From: Terriglobus saanensis SP1PR4
GTDB lineage: Bacteria; Acidobacteriota; Terriglobia; Terriglobales; Acidobacteriaceae
Direction: 5' to 3'
Assembly: GCF_000179915.2 (NCBI RefSeq)
Contig: NC_014963.1
Location: 1,178,001-1,242,000 of the forward strand
DNA length: 64,000 nt
Numbering within the stretch: the first letter of the stretch is position 1; the number at the start of each line of letters is the position of its first letter. Shown here one piece after another: positions 8,738-17,572 of the stretch. Made by a program: the position numbers and the translations under genes. Under the pieces are notes generated by a model. That model saw nothing but the letters and a program-made list of their open reading frames with translations. It searched no databases and was not told the DNA's origin.

Positions 8738-10141
8738 ATGCAGACAAGCTACAACGGCATCGCCCTCCCTCCCAACGGACAGGTCATCGACTACAAGGAC
8801 GGAAAGTTCATCGTTCCCTCGCACCCCATCGTTCCCTTCATCGAAGGTGACGGCTCCGGCCGCGATATCTGGAAGAACGCGCAGATGGTCTTCGACGCCG
8901 CCGTGGAGAAGGCCTACAAGGGCGAGCGCAAGGTGGAGTGGTACGAGGTCCTCGCAGGCGAAAAGGCCTTCCGCGAAAAGGGCGACTGGCTCCCCCAGGA
9001 CACCGTGCAGGCGGCCATCGACTTCCGTATCTCCATCAAGGGACCGCTCACCACGCCCATCGGCGGCGGCATCCGTTCGCTCAACGTAACGCTGCGCCAG
9101 ACGCTCGATCTCTACCAGTGCATCCGCCCGGTGAAGCACTATCCCGGCGTGCCCAGCCCTATGCTCAAGCCGGATGAGGTCGACATCGTTCTCTTCCGCG
9201 AGAACACGGAAGACATCTACGCGGGCATCGAGTTCAAAGAGGGCACTCCCGAAGCGAAGAAGTTCATGGACTTCGTTAACACAGAGTTGCTTGCCGGTAC
9301 GAAGAAGCGCCTCCGTGACGATGCGGGCTTTGGCATCAAGCCCATCTCCATCCGCGGCTCGAAGCGCCTCGTCCGCGCTGCCATCCAGTACGCCATCGAT
9401 CACAACCGCAAGGTCATGACGATTGTGCACAAGGGCAACATTCAGAAATTCACCGAAGGCGCCTTCCTCGACTGGGGATACCAGGTTGCCAAGGAAGAGT
9501 TCCGCGCTCAGATCATCACCGAGCGTGAAAGCTGGATCCTCGGCGCACTCGACAAGAACGCCAGCATCACACCAGAAGAGATTGCCGCAATCGTTGAGCC
9601 CGGCATCACCTTCGCCGCCCCTGCTTTTGGAGAGAAGATCGTCGCCGAAGTGAAGGACGTTCTCGCGAAGATCGGCGAGACCCACGGCAACGGCAAGTGG
9701 AAGAGCATGGTCCTCGTCAACGACCGCATCGCCGATGCTACCTTCCAGGACCTTCTGCTGAAGCCTGCTGAGTACTCCGTCCTCGCAACGACGAACCTCA
9801 ATGGAGACTATCTCTCCGACGCTGCCGCCGCGCAGGTTGGCGGTCTTGGTATCGCGCCGGGCATGAACCTCGGCGATGGTTTCGCGGTCTTTGAGGCAAC
9901 GCACGGAACGGCGCCACGCCTCGCGGACCAGGACGTCGTCAACCCCGGCTCCGTGATCCTTTCCGGCGTTCTTCTGCTTGAACTCCTCGGCTGGAAAGAA
10001 GCTGCCGACATGATCGAGAAGGCGATGGAAGAGACGATCAAGCAGAAGTTCGTCACCATCGACTTCCATAAGGGCATGGCCGGTTCGGCTTTAGCCTCCA
10101 CCTCGGCCTTTTCCAAACGCATCGTCCAGAACATGAAATAA
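8738..10141 (+). CDS. icd: Isocitrate dehydrogenase (NADP-type)
   Basis: 467 residues from the ATG at 8738, preceded by AAGGA; an in-frame ATG at 8669 would add an unlikely 23-residue leader. Family landmarks: [12 protein letters not shown] near the N-terminus, the substrate loop [20 protein letters not shown] with the phosphorylatable-type Ser, [31 protein letters not shown], and the cofactor region [20 protein letters not shown]. It converts isocitrate to 2-oxoglutarate in the TCA cycle. The chain is about 50 residues longer than the E. coli enzyme. The stop lies 4 bases before mqo, so the two TCA genes are probably co-transcribed. Confidence 0.95.
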   Translation: MQTSYNGIALPPNGQVIDYKDGKFIVPSHPIVPFIEGDGSGRDIWKNAQMVFDAAVEKAYKGERKVEWYEVLAGEKAFREKGDWLPQDTVQAAIDFRISIKGPLTTPIGGGIRSLNVTLRQTLDLYQCIRPVKHYPGVPSPMLKPDEVDIVLFRENTEDIYAGIEFKEGTPEAKKFMDFVNTELLAGTKKRLRDDAGFGIKPISIRGSKRLVRAAIQYAIDHNRKVMTIVHKGNIQKFTEGAFLDWGYQVAKEEFRAQIITERESWILGALDKNASITPEEIAAIVEPGITFAAPAFGEKIVAEVKDVLAKIGETHGNGKWKSMVLVNDRIADATFQDLLLKPAEYSVLATTNLNGDYLSDAAAAQVGGLGIAPGMNLGDGFAVFEATHGTAPRLADQDVVNPGSVILSGVLLLELLGWKEAADMIEKAMEETIKQKFVTIDFHKGMAGSALASTSAFSKRIVQNMK

Positions 10142-10145
10142 CGCG

Positions 10146-11633
10146 ATGCCAGGGACCGAACACAACACGCCGCGCAGCACAGACGTCCTTCTCGTCGGTG
10201 CCGGCGTTATGTCCGCAACCCTGGGCACGCTTCTCCAGCTTCTGGATCCCTCGCTCAACATCACCATCGTCGAATCGCTCTCTGCCGTAGCGGAAGAGTC
10301 TTCCGACGCATGGAATAACGCAGGCACAGGGCACGCCGCTCTGTGTGAACTCAACTACACGCCGGAACTCAAAAACGGCAGCATCGAAATTACTCGCGCG
10401 GTCAAGATTAACGAGCAGTTTCAGCAGTCGCGCCAGTTCTGGGCGACGCTCGTAGAACGCGGCCTCCTCACAAATCCGCGCAGCTTCATCAACGCCATCC
10501 CGCACATGAGCTTCGTGCAGGGCGCTGAGGCAGTGGACTATCTGCGTCGTCGCCACGCAGCGCTCGCTACCTCGCCGCTCTTCTCCGCGATGGAATTCTC
10601 CACCGACGCCGCCAAACTACGCGAGTGGATCCCCCTCATGATGCGCGACCGCGATGCGACTCAGCCCGTTGCCGCCACACGCTTCGCGGACGGCACAGAC
10701 CTCGACTTCGGCGCACTCACGCGTTCGCTCATAGCCTCAATGCAGCAGCAGGGAAGCAGCCTTCTCCTGCTGCACAGGGTCACCGGACTGACACGGCTAC
10801 CAGACACACGCTGGTACGTCGAGGTCCAGGACCTTACGACCAAGAAGACCAGCAAAATTACCGCGCGTTTCGTCTTCCTTGGTGCAGGCGGCGGAGCACT
10901 TCCTCTTCTGCAGAAATCCGGCATTCCCGAAGGCCGCGGCTACGGTGGTTTTCCCGTCAGCGGCCAGTGGCTGCGCTGTACCAACCGCGCCGTCATCGAG
11001 CAACACGCGGCCAAGGTCTACGGAAAGCCCGCGCTTGGCGCACCGCCGATGTCTGTGCCGCACCTCGATACGCGCGTCATCGCAGGCCAGCGCGAGCTCC
11101 TCTTTGGGCCCTTCGCGGGCTTTTCCACCAAGTTCCTCAAGCGGGGCTCGTTCTGCGATCTTCCCGGCTCCATTGGCTCAGAAAATCTCGTGCCCATGCT
11201 CGCAGCAGGAGCGCAGAACTTCTCGCTCACGCGTTATCTTGTGGGCCAGGTGATTCAATCGCAGGCAGACCGCATCGCCGCTCTGAGCGACTTTATCCCC
11301 TCTGTCCGCGGCGAGGACTGGAAGCTCGAAATTGCCGGGCAGCGTGTACAGATCATCAAGTCCGACAAGGACAAACTTGGCAAGCTGGAGTTTGGTACAG
11401 AGATCATCCGTTCTGCCGATGGCTCTCTCGCTGCACTGCTCGGAGCCTCTCCTGGTGCCTCCACCGCAGTCTCCATTATGCTGGAACTTGTGACCCGTGG
11501 CATCTCGATTGGAACCGCCAGCGCAGAAGCTCTCCGCTCTCTCGTCCCCTCTTTCGATCTCTCCCTGGACAAAGACGCAGCTCTCTACGAGCGCATGACG
11601 GAACGCACGCGCACGCTCCTCCAACTTAAATAG
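10146..11633 (+). CDS. mqo: Malate:quinone oxidoreductase
   Basis: 495 residues, the usual Mqo length. The N-terminus holds an FAD-binding Rossmann motif (DVLLVGAGVMSATLG) and the Mqo-specific SLSAVAEESSDAWNNAGTGH segment. Further conserved blocks are LCELNYTPE, RFVFLGAGGGALPLLQKSG and GSENLVPML. It is a membrane-associated flavoenzyme oxidising malate to oxaloacetate and passing electrons to the quinone pool. It starts 4 bases after icd. A recognisable Shine-Dalgarno is missing, which suggests translational coupling to icd. It shares the quinone pool with the sdhCAB operon some 7 kb away. Confidence 0.95.
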   Translation: MPGTEHNTPRSTDVLLVGAGVMSATLGTLLQLLDPSLNITIVESLSAVAEESSDAWNNAGTGHAALCELNYTPELKNGSIEITRAVKINEQFQQSRQFWATLVERGLLTNPRSFINAIPHMSFVQGAEAVDYLRRRHAALATSPLFSAMEFSTDAAKLREWIPLMMRDRDATQPVAATRFADGTDLDFGALTRSLIASMQQQGSSLLLLHRVTGLTRLPDTRWYVEVQDLTTKKTSKITARFVFLGAGGGALPLLQKSGIPEGRGYGGFPVSGQWLRCTNRAVIEQHAAKVYGKPALGAPPMSVPHLDTRVIAGQRELLFGPFAGFSTKFLKRGSFCDLPGSIGSENLVPMLAAGAQNFSLTRYLVGQVIQSQADRIAALSDFIPSVRGEDWKLEIAGQRVQIIKSDKDKLGKLEFGTEIIRSADGSLAALLGASPGASTAVSIMLELVTRGISIGTASAEALRSLVPSFDLSLDKDAALYERMTERTRTLLQLK

Positions 11634-11651
11634 CGCGGGGTACCATAGCTC

Positions 11652-12977
11652 ATGCCGCAAGCGCCTGACGCCCTTACGCCGAAACACACGTGGCCGCGGA
11701 TCTACCTCTTCTCTCTCTTCGCCGCCTACATCCTGCTTGTCCTGTTCCACCACGCCGTTCCGCTGCTTGGGGACTACTCCATCTGGACCTATGAGGGAGT
11801 TCTCTTTCGCAATCATCTTCTTGGTCTTGCCGACGCCTTCCACACGCTCAAGCACTATCCCGTCCCGAATAGTGCTACGACTGTAGGCATCGGTCTGCTG
11901 GCGCTTGTTATGCCGTGGCAGCTCGCGGCAAAACTGTGGCTGTGCCTGCAACTGGCCTTCTCTGCCTTCGCTCTGCGCTCGATTTTTCGTGCCTCGAACG
12001 CTCCGGCGGACCTCTGGTTCATCCTGCCTACGGCGACCTTCCTCAATCTGAATCTTTGGTGGGGCTTCATCAACTTTCAATGGGGCATCGCATTGGCGAT
12101 GTTCTTCGCCGCGATGCTCCTACGTTCTCCGAAGCGCATCTGGATTCTCGGCCTCATGCTGGTGCTGCTCTTCTTCACCCACATGATCCCGTTCACCTTC
12201 GCGGCGCTTATGCTGGCTCTCTACGCATATCAGGTGAAAAGATACCGCTTGCTCCTCTCCGTGGTGCCTTCCGCGCTGCTTACGCTCTGGTACGTCTGGG
12301 GCAGAGTCTTCCTGGCGCACAACGCGGACGCCCACGCGCCCATGCTATCGACGCTGGGGCAGGGCGGCTACGCGTGGATACTCGCCTACAAAGTGAACTC
12401 TCTGGTGAAGGGACTGGGCTTCATCAATCCCGTCGACACGCAGCGCTCGCTCTCCCTCTCACTCTTCGGCAAACCGTTCTACCTGATCCTGCTGATGGCT
12501 ACGCTTGTTCTGGCCGCACTGCTTCTTTGGGCCATCGCGCAGAGTGCGCGCGCGTCTTTCCGATCCGATGCGCCCAACCGATTTCTTTGGATCACAGGCG
12601 GTATCTGCGGCGTAGCCTATCTCTTCTTGCCCGGCACCGCTCTGGGTGTCTCGGATCCCGGATCGCGCGTCCTGCAGGTCTCGCTGGCCGTCATGCTGGC
12701 CTGCATCACACGTCCGCTCCCTGTACTCAGAGTCGCAAAAGCACTCTCGGTTCTGCTGATGGTATCGGGGCTTTCCCTGTTCGCCTATATCCCGTTCCAG
12801 CCAGCGATGCCAAAGGTAAACACCGCCATCAATCCGACTCTGGCCGGTTTTGCCCACGCGCCTTACAACTACGCGGCGTTCTACCTCGACGAACTGGAAA
12901 AGGGTGAGCTGGATGAGGCCGTCTTTCCGACGGCACTCTTCCTTAGCTCACCCTCTGCCCAACATCGTTACCAGTAA
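11652..12977 (+). CDS. Polytopic membrane protein of unknown function
   Basis: 441 residues with about ten hydrophobic segments, for example YLFSLFAAYILLVLFHHAVPL, IWILGLMLVLLFFTHMIPF and FYLILLMATLVLAALLLWAI. The short luminal segment GDYSIWTYEGVLFRNHLLG after the first membrane span recalls the general layout of GT-C-like or O-antigen-ligase-like membrane proteins, but no diagnostic motif is present. It starts 18 bases after mqo and is probably the last gene of that unit; the stop is only 6 bases from the facing cyclophilin stop. The function is not recognised. Confidence 0.7.
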   Translation: MPQAPDALTPKHTWPRIYLFSLFAAYILLVLFHHAVPLLGDYSIWTYEGVLFRNHLLGLADAFHTLKHYPVPNSATTVGIGLLALVMPWQLAAKLWLCLQLAFSAFALRSIFRASNAPADLWFILPTATFLNLNLWWGFINFQWGIALAMFFAAMLLRSPKRIWILGLMLVLLFFTHMIPFTFAALMLALYAYQVKRYRLLLSVVPSALLTLWYVWGRVFLAHNADAHAPMLSTLGQGGYAWILAYKVNSLVKGLGFINPVDTQRSLSLSLFGKPFYLILLMATLVLAALLLWAIAQSARASFRSDAPNRFLWITGGICGVAYLFLPGTALGVSDPGSRVLQVSLAVMLACITRPLPVLRVAKALSVLLMVSGLSLFAYIPFQPAMPKVNTAINPTLAGFAHAPYNYAAFYLDELEKGELDEAVFPTALFLSSPSAQHRYQ

Positions 12978-12983
12978 CGCGTA

Positions 12984-13505
12984 CTAGACGCGGTCGATCG
13001 TGACCGACTCCAGAACCACCGGCGTCTTCGGACGGTCCATGCCGTCGCGGCTCACCTTGGAGATCTTCTCCACGATGTCGTAGCCTTCGACCACATCACC
13101 AAAGATGGTGTGCTTGCCCGTCAGCCAGCCCGTTGCGCCCACCGTGATGAAGAACTGCGAACCGTTGGTGTTGGGACCGGCATTCGCCATCGCCAGCTTG
13201 CCCTTCTCTTGGAAGCCATGCGGTGAACCCTTGGTCTCATCGGCAAACTTGTATCCCGGTCCGCCCATGCCGCTGCCTTCGGGATCTCCGCCCTGAATCA
13301 TGAACTCAGGAATCACGCGATGAAAGACGGTGCCGTCATAGAGCTTTTCGCCCTTCTTGGAAGGGCTGGACCAGCTCTTCGTTCCCTCGGCCAGCTCGAT
13401 GAAGTTCTTCACCGTCTCTGGCGCGTCCTTCTCAAACAACTTACAAACGATTGTGCCTTCGCTCGTCTTGAACGTGGCGTAAGTTCCCGGTGCGCGATCT
13501 GCCAT
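12984..13505 (-). CDS. Cyclophilin-type peptidyl-prolyl isomerase, cytoplasmic
   Basis: 173 residues from the ATG at 13505, which follows AAGGAG; the frame extends to 13538 but without that signal. No signal peptide. Cyclophilin landmarks are complete: FHRVIPEFMIQGGDPEGSG with the catalytic Arg, KLAMANAGPNTNGSQFFIT, and KHTIFGDVVEGYDIV. It should catalyse cis-trans isomerisation of Xaa-Pro bonds. The gene follows a second, exported cyclophilin by 39 bases and the two likely form one transcript, giving isomerase activity on both sides of the inner membrane. Confidence 0.93.
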   Translation of the reverse strand: MADRAPGTYATFKTSEGTIVCKLFEKDAPETVKNFIELAEGTKSWSSPSKKGEKLYDGTVFHRVIPEFMIQGGDPEGSGMGGPGYKFADETKGSPHGFQEKGKLAMANAGPNTNGSQFFITVGATGWLTGKHTIFGDVVEGYDIVEKISKVSRDGMDRPKTPVVLESVTIDRV

Positions 13506-13544
13506 TGCTTTCTCCTTGGAAAAATCAGTTGTTCTCATAAAAAT

Positions 13545-14336
13545 TTAGTGGGCCGCCGGGGGTGTCGCGGGAACCGCGGGAGTGGTGGCTGGTTCGGCAG
13601 GCATCGCCTGGCCTTCGCGCGCAATGGTCACCTTATTGATGACCACAGGGGTGATGGGCTTGTCTTCGGCAGTGCGTTCCACGCGCGCGATGGACTGCAC
13701 AATCAGGATGCTGTGCGCATCGCACTGCCCGAAGATCGTGTGCTTGCCGTCAAGCTGGTCGACGGGATCTTCGGTAATGAAGAACTGAGAACCATTGGTG
13801 TTCGGTCCGGAGTTCGCCATAGCCAGACGTCCGGCGCGGTCAAAGCGAAGACCGCGATCGAATTCATCGGCGAAGTAGAAGCCCGGATCTCCGCCGCCCG
13901 TTCCCAGACGGTCGCCACCCTGGATCATGAAGTGCGGAATCACGCGATGGAAGGTCGTTCCGTCGTAAAAAGGCTTAGTCATGCGGTTACCCGTCGCGGG
14001 ATCCGTGAACTCCTTCGTTCCCTGGGCAAGAGCAATAAAATTTGCGACCGCCAGTGGGGACTGTTTCTCGAAGGCCTGGCAGACCAACCGCCCCATGGTT
14101 GTGTCCAGGATAATCATCGGTCCGTTGGGCTCAGGCGACGGCAGAAGCTTTTCCGTCGCGCTCGGCGAATCGGGAAGATCGTCGACCGGATGCGCTGCTG
14201 GCGGCGGTGTCGTCGTGGAAGGAGGGGCAGCCGCAGGCGCGCTCTGTGCCAGCGTAGCGGAGGGTGAACTCTGCGCCCATCCCGCACAGCAGGAAAGGGC
14301 CATCATCAGAAGAGCAGAACGGAATAAAGTCTTCAT
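13545..14336 (-). CDS. Exported cyclophilin-type peptidyl-prolyl isomerase
   Basis: 263 residues from the ATG at 14336, chosen because it begins a signal peptide (MKTLFRSALLMMALSCCAGWA). After the signal comes a low-complexity Ala/Pro/Ser/Thr linker, then a complete cyclophilin domain (FHRVIPHFMIQGGDRLGTG, RLAMANSGPNTNGSQFFIT, KHTIFGQCDAHSI) and a second Ala/Pro tail (PAEPATTPAVPATPPAAH). It is probably a periplasmic folding catalyst. It lies upstream of the cytoplasmic cyclophilin; the Pro/Ala tails at both ends are unusual and may span or contact the cell wall. Confidence 0.9.
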   Translation of the reverse strand: MKTLFRSALLMMALSCCAGWAQSSPSATLAQSAPAAAPPSTTTPPPAAHPVDDLPDSPSATEKLLPSPEPNGPMIILDTTMGRLVCQAFEKQSPLAVANFIALAQGTKEFTDPATGNRMTKPFYDGTTFHRVIPHFMIQGGDRLGTGGGDPGFYFADEFDRGLRFDRAGRLAMANSGPNTNGSQFFITEDPVDQLDGKHTIFGQCDAHSILIVQSIARVERTAEDKPITPVVINKVTIAREGQAMPAEPATTPAVPATPPAAH

Positions 14337-14392
14337 ACGCAACTTATCCAGAATACCGCTCCCAAGCTCATAGCGCGACCCCGGCCGTATCT

Positions 14393-15523
14393 TCACCGGC
14401 CCGTCGCATCCATCACCCGTAGCAGATTTCCTCCTAATATTTTTTTCATCTCTTCCGCGCTCACCCTGGCCTCCAGAAGAGCTGCGGTGACCTTTGGCAG
14501 GTCTGCGGCGCTGTCGATTCCCTCCGGAGGCTCGGGAATGCCGTCAAAATCCGTCCCAATCCCGACATGCTCCGACCCAACGATCTCCAGCGCATGCAGA
14601 AAATGATTGATCAGCGAGCGAAAGGGAGCGCGGCCAATCTTCGCGGTAAACTCGCGGTCTACGCCATCGGAGATATGAAAAGGAATCGCCTCGCCACGCT
14701 CTCGAAACGCCTGCGCGACGTCTTTATGTCGTTGAATTCTCTCCGGCTTCAGGGCATTCCATGCAGCCCTCCATCCCTCATCGATAAAGGCAGGGAAGAA
14801 GTTGATCCCCACGATGCCTCCGCTCTCCGCAATAGCACGCATCATCTCATCCGTCAGGTTCCTGGGTGCCTTGGTCAGGGCGCGCGCGCTGGAGTGCGAT
14901 GCGATCACCGGCCCTTCCGCAACCTTCATCACGTCCCAGAAAGTCGCATCGGAAACATGAGAAACGTCCACGATCATTCCCAGCCGATTCATCGTGCGGA
15001 CAACGTCTCCGCCTAACTCCGTCAAGCCGCCATGACGCGCCACATCGCCGCTGGAGTCCGCCCACTCATTCGTGTTGGACCACGTGAGCGTCATATAGCG
15101 CACACCGCGCGCATAAAACTCTTCCAGCAGTTCGAGTCGACCTTCGATGGAGTGTCCGCCTTCAATACCGATCAGAGCGGCAAATTGTCCTGCGGCTTTG
15201 GCATCCAGAACCTCTTGCGCGGTCACACACACACGCATCGCTCCAACAGAAGCCTGCGCATGCACGCCATCGATCAAAGCGCGTGTGCGTTCCGCATACT
15301 GTCCTGCCCACTCGTGCGGCTCTACCCAGGCAGCGAAGAACTCACCGTCTAATCCGCCGGTCAGAGCCGTCGGCAGCGAGAGATGCCCGCCACGCAGATC
15401 CTTTTCTGTAAACGCCCAGCCCTCATCCACAAACCTCTGCGGCGTATCCGCGTGCATGTCCAGAACTACTGCATCCGCATGCACCTGCCGCGCCTCTGCC
15501 ATCCAATCGCGCATAACCCTCAT
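14393..15523 (-). CDS. Membrane dipeptidase-like peptidase, family M19
   Basis: 376 residues. Zinc-ligand and fold motifs of the renal-dipeptidase family are present: LDMHADTP (HxD pair), IGIEGGHSIEG, the RYMTLTWSNTNEWADSS loop, DVSHVSDATFWDV, IASHSSARAL, and near the C-terminus HVGIGTDFDGIPE. It should hydrolyse dipeptides, including D-residue-containing ones, for peptide or cell-wall recycling. No signal peptide is apparent, so it is probably cytoplasmic. The start is uncertain between 15523 and in-frame Met codons at 15514 and 15502. It is upstream of the cyclophilin pair in the same direction with a 56-base gap. Confidence 0.92.
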   Translation of the reverse strand: MRVMRDWMAEARQVHADAVVLDMHADTPQRFVDEGWAFTEKDLRGGHLSLPTALTGGLDGEFFAAWVEPHEWAGQYAERTRALIDGVHAQASVGAMRVCVTAQEVLDAKAAGQFAALIGIEGGHSIEGRLELLEEFYARGVRYMTLTWSNTNEWADSSGDVARHGGLTELGGDVVRTMNRLGMIVDVSHVSDATFWDVMKVAEGPVIASHSSARALTKAPRNLTDEMMRAIAESGGIVGINFFPAFIDEGWRAAWNALKPERIQRHKDVAQAFRERGEAIPFHISDGVDREFTAKIGRAPFRSLINHFLHALEIVGSEHVGIGTDFDGIPEPPEGIDSAADLPKVTAALLEARVSAEEMKKILGGNLLRVMDATGR

Positions 15524-15595
15524 CGTTTCTTAGGCGAAAAATGCGAGCAAACTCCAACTCGCCCTATGGCGTCTATCTTAGGCGAGGTGACCGTT

Positions 15596-15784
15596 ATGAA
15601 CGAAGTATCCAAGGTCGACGCAAACAGCACCAAGAGTCCCGCACGTCCTTCGCACGAAGCCATCGAGCACCCTGAGCACCAGTCCAACCTGGACCGCATC
15701 GCCGAAGAGTCGGCAACTCGCTCCAGCAATCGCATGAAAAACAACGAGCAGCGCGATCCGGAATCCACCATTTTCACTAAGTAG
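15596..15784 (+). CDS. Small hydrophilic protein, 62 residues
   Basis: Begins at the ATG at 15596, 5 bases after a good Shine-Dalgarno GAGGTGA (15584-15590), and ends just before a strong terminator, so it looks like an independent short gene. The product (MNEVSKVDANSTKSPARPS... ending in ESTIFTK) is rich in charged and polar residues and has no hydrophobic stretch, Cys or known motif; it is probably cytoplasmic and possibly disordered. I do not recognise the family. The frame is open further upstream to 15383, but that part is antisense to the M19 gene. Confidence 0.6.
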   Translation: MNEVSKVDANSTKSPARPSHEAIEHPEHQSNLDRIAEESATRSSNRMKNNEQRDPESTIFTK

Positions 15785-15802
15785 TTTCCTTGGCAAGCAA
15801 CA

Positions 15803-15835
15803 ACAGAAGCCCCGCAATCATGCGGGGCTTTCTGT
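15803..15835. terminator. Bidirectional intrinsic terminator
   Basis: Stem AAGCCCCGC (15807-15815) with GCGGGGCTT (15822-15830), 6-base loop, extended outward by ACAG/CTGT with a one-base bulge. T-rich on both exits. It sits between the 62-residue gene and the facing DinB-like gene and can serve both. Confidence 0.8.
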
Positions 15836-15844
15836 TACCCGACA

Positions 15845-16330
15845 CTACTTCTTGCGCGTCAGAATAATCTGGCCCACGTGAAAGCTGAGATGGCTTGTCC
15901 TGCTGAGAAAAACAGCCAGCCGGTTTCGTCCGGGCTCTTTCACAAAATCTTCTTCACTCACATCTGCGTGCCGCTCAATCCACTCCGCCGGGGTGAGTTT
16001 CTCAACGCCAGCCAGCAGCGTCGCGTTCACCTGAAGCCAAGCAGCCTTCAAGGTTTCGCCAGAAGGTATTTCCGCCGCCGCACGATCCGGTAACTTACCG
16101 AAGGGTTCATCCAACTCCGGATGCAGACGCTCGCCCAAACGCAGAAGCGCCAACATGCGGTCATGCGCCCCAGTCAGATGCCCCAACAGATAGATGAGCC
16201 GATTTCTTCCCGGCGCCACTTCCTGCTCAAGTTCTGTGTCACTCAATCCGGCAAACAACTTGTCTGCACGTCCAACTACGAGCTTCCAGTTGGCAATCAC
16301 CGTCTGGACCATTGTCACTTCGACACTCAT
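15845..16330 (-). CDS. DinB-like (YfiT/DUF664-type) four-helix protein
   Basis: 161 residues from the ATG at 16330, which follows AGGAGG with a 7-base spacer; the frame is open to 16366. The chain fits the DinB/YfiT fold: helix 1 with NWKLVVGRADKLFAGLSD, the histidine segment LIYLLGHLTGAHDRML, and the C-terminal LSRTSHLSFHVGQIILTRK with two His residues. These spaced histidines are the metal-ligand pattern of the superfamily. Members are often thiol-dependent transferases or stress proteins; the exact activity cannot be assigned. Confidence 0.82.
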   Translation of the reverse strand: MSVEVTMVQTVIANWKLVVGRADKLFAGLSDTELEQEVAPGRNRLIYLLGHLTGAHDRMLALLRLGERLHPELDEPFGKLPDRAAAEIPSGETLKAAWLQVNATLLAGVEKLTPAEWIERHADVSEEDFVKEPGRNRLAVFLSRTSHLSFHVGQIILTRKK

Positions 16331-16384
16331 CGAACTACCTCCTGCGATTGGAGGCTGCTCAAGCATCGAACGATGCGGAAATCT

Positions 16385-17380
16385 TTAGACGGTCGGCCAG
16401 CTTCCCGGAACGCTTGGTTGCAGAATTACAGGCAGCGGGTCGGCCTCCGATTTTACACTTGTCCAGCCATATGTCTCGTAGCGCCAGCGAATCCGCCCGC
16501 GATCCAACTCCACAACGGTAAAGCCCTCCGGCGTACCCCAGCGCGATCCCATCCACCAGTTGCCGCAGATGGCGCCGCTGGTGATGAATGGAATGTCGCG
16601 CCAGTAGACCACTTCGTTCAAATGCGTGTGTCCTTGGAAGACCCCGATGATGTTGTGTCCCTCGAAGAGCGGCAGGACCTGCCAGGCATTCCCCGTCAAA
16701 AACGTCGGGTACTTCGCCTGTCCCGGATCAGGTTCGTGCCAGGGCGACTTGTACTCGTTCGCTGCAGAGATGAGCGGGCAGTGCACAGAAATCACAATCG
16801 GCACCCCAGCCTTTACCGCCGCTAGATCTTCTTTCAACCACGCAATCTGCGGATCGTCGATCCATGCCGAGTAATAACGGTCCGGCGTGATCTGTACCGA
16901 ATCCAGCACGATAAAGTGATAACCCTTGTAATCCCACGAGCGATACGTCTTCGCATCGAACTTCTGCTCGAACGCCTTCTTGCCATAGAGCGGATCGCTC
17001 TCGCTCACGCCGCTCTTCGTTCCGCGCCCGAAGACATCATGGTTACCGAGCACGTGATGGATCGGCATATCCAGCGTGTGCTCCGTCTTCTGATACAGAT
17101 CGAGCAACATCATCGAGCGATCTCGCGGCGCGACCGCAAGATCGAAGCAGTGGTCGCCGCCCTGGATGCAGAACTCGGGCTTGATCGCCTTGATCTTCGC
17201 AAAGGCCTGCGCCGAACCAACGTCGCCCTTTAGTTCCGGTTCCAGATGCGTATCGGTAAAGAAGATGTACTTCACGTGCCCCGCGCCCGGCGCTACCTTT
17301 GCCTCGACCGGCATAGCCCAACCCGCCGCTGCGGCAGCCCCAAGAGAGAGAAACCCTCGCCGATCCATATTCATTGCCAT
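16385..17380 (-). CDS. TAT-exported calcineurin-like metallophosphoesterase
   Basis: 331 residues. The N-terminus MAMNMDRRGFLSLGAAAAAG is a twin-arginine signal (RR at 7-8). All five blocks of the metallophosphoesterase fold are visible: FFTDTHLE, QGGDHCFD, VLGNHDVFG, VISVHCPL and GHTHLNEVVYW. A di-metal hydrolase acting on phosphomono- or diesters in the periplasm is expected; the substrate is unknown. The gene is followed at 54 bases by the DinB-like gene's upstream region. Its 5' side holds repeat copy B and a divergent gene. Confidence 0.9.
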   Translation of the reverse strand: MAMNMDRRGFLSLGAAAAAGWAMPVEAKVAPGAGHVKYIFFTDTHLEPELKGDVGSAQAFAKIKAIKPEFCIQGGDHCFDLAVAPRDRSMMLLDLYQKTEHTLDMPIHHVLGNHDVFGRGTKSGVSESDPLYGKKAFEQKFDAKTYRSWDYKGYHFIVLDSVQITPDRYYSAWIDDPQIAWLKEDLAAVKAGVPIVISVHCPLISAANEYKSPWHEPDPGQAKYPTFLTGNAWQVLPLFEGHNIIGVFQGHTHLNEVVYWRDIPFITSGAICGNWWMGSRWGTPEGFTVVELDRGRIRWRYETYGWTSVKSEADPLPVILQPSVPGSWPTV

Positions 17381-17418
17381 GCCAAAATCCTAACGCACAA
17401 GAGAAACAGAAGGGTCCC

Positions 17419-17477
17419 GTGCCCCATTCTTTCGCGGCTTCATCGCGAAAGGGTGGGGTCGCGTGGAGCGCACAAAC
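17419..17477. repeat. Dispersed palindromic repeat, copy B
   Basis: GTGCCCCATTCTTTCGC ... GCGAAAGGGTGGGG with a 9-base spacer, then GTCGCGTGGAGCGCACAAAC. The stem is better paired than copy A. Unlike the other copies it lies between divergent starts (17380 and 17573), so it cannot be a simple 3' terminator here. Confidence 0.8.
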
Positions 17478-17572
17478 CGGACTTCTAAGGCGCTGCTTCA
17501 GGATGATTCCCGCAGAACCCTGAACTCCACGGACGTAGAATCTTCCCAGAGCCAAAGGAGAGACAAAAGCAC

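Noticed and set aside
8633-10069. A 478-codon open frame antisense to icd
   Set aside because: Composition is that of a codon shadow (Val/Asp/Glu/Arg-rich, no motif) and icd is certain on the other strand.
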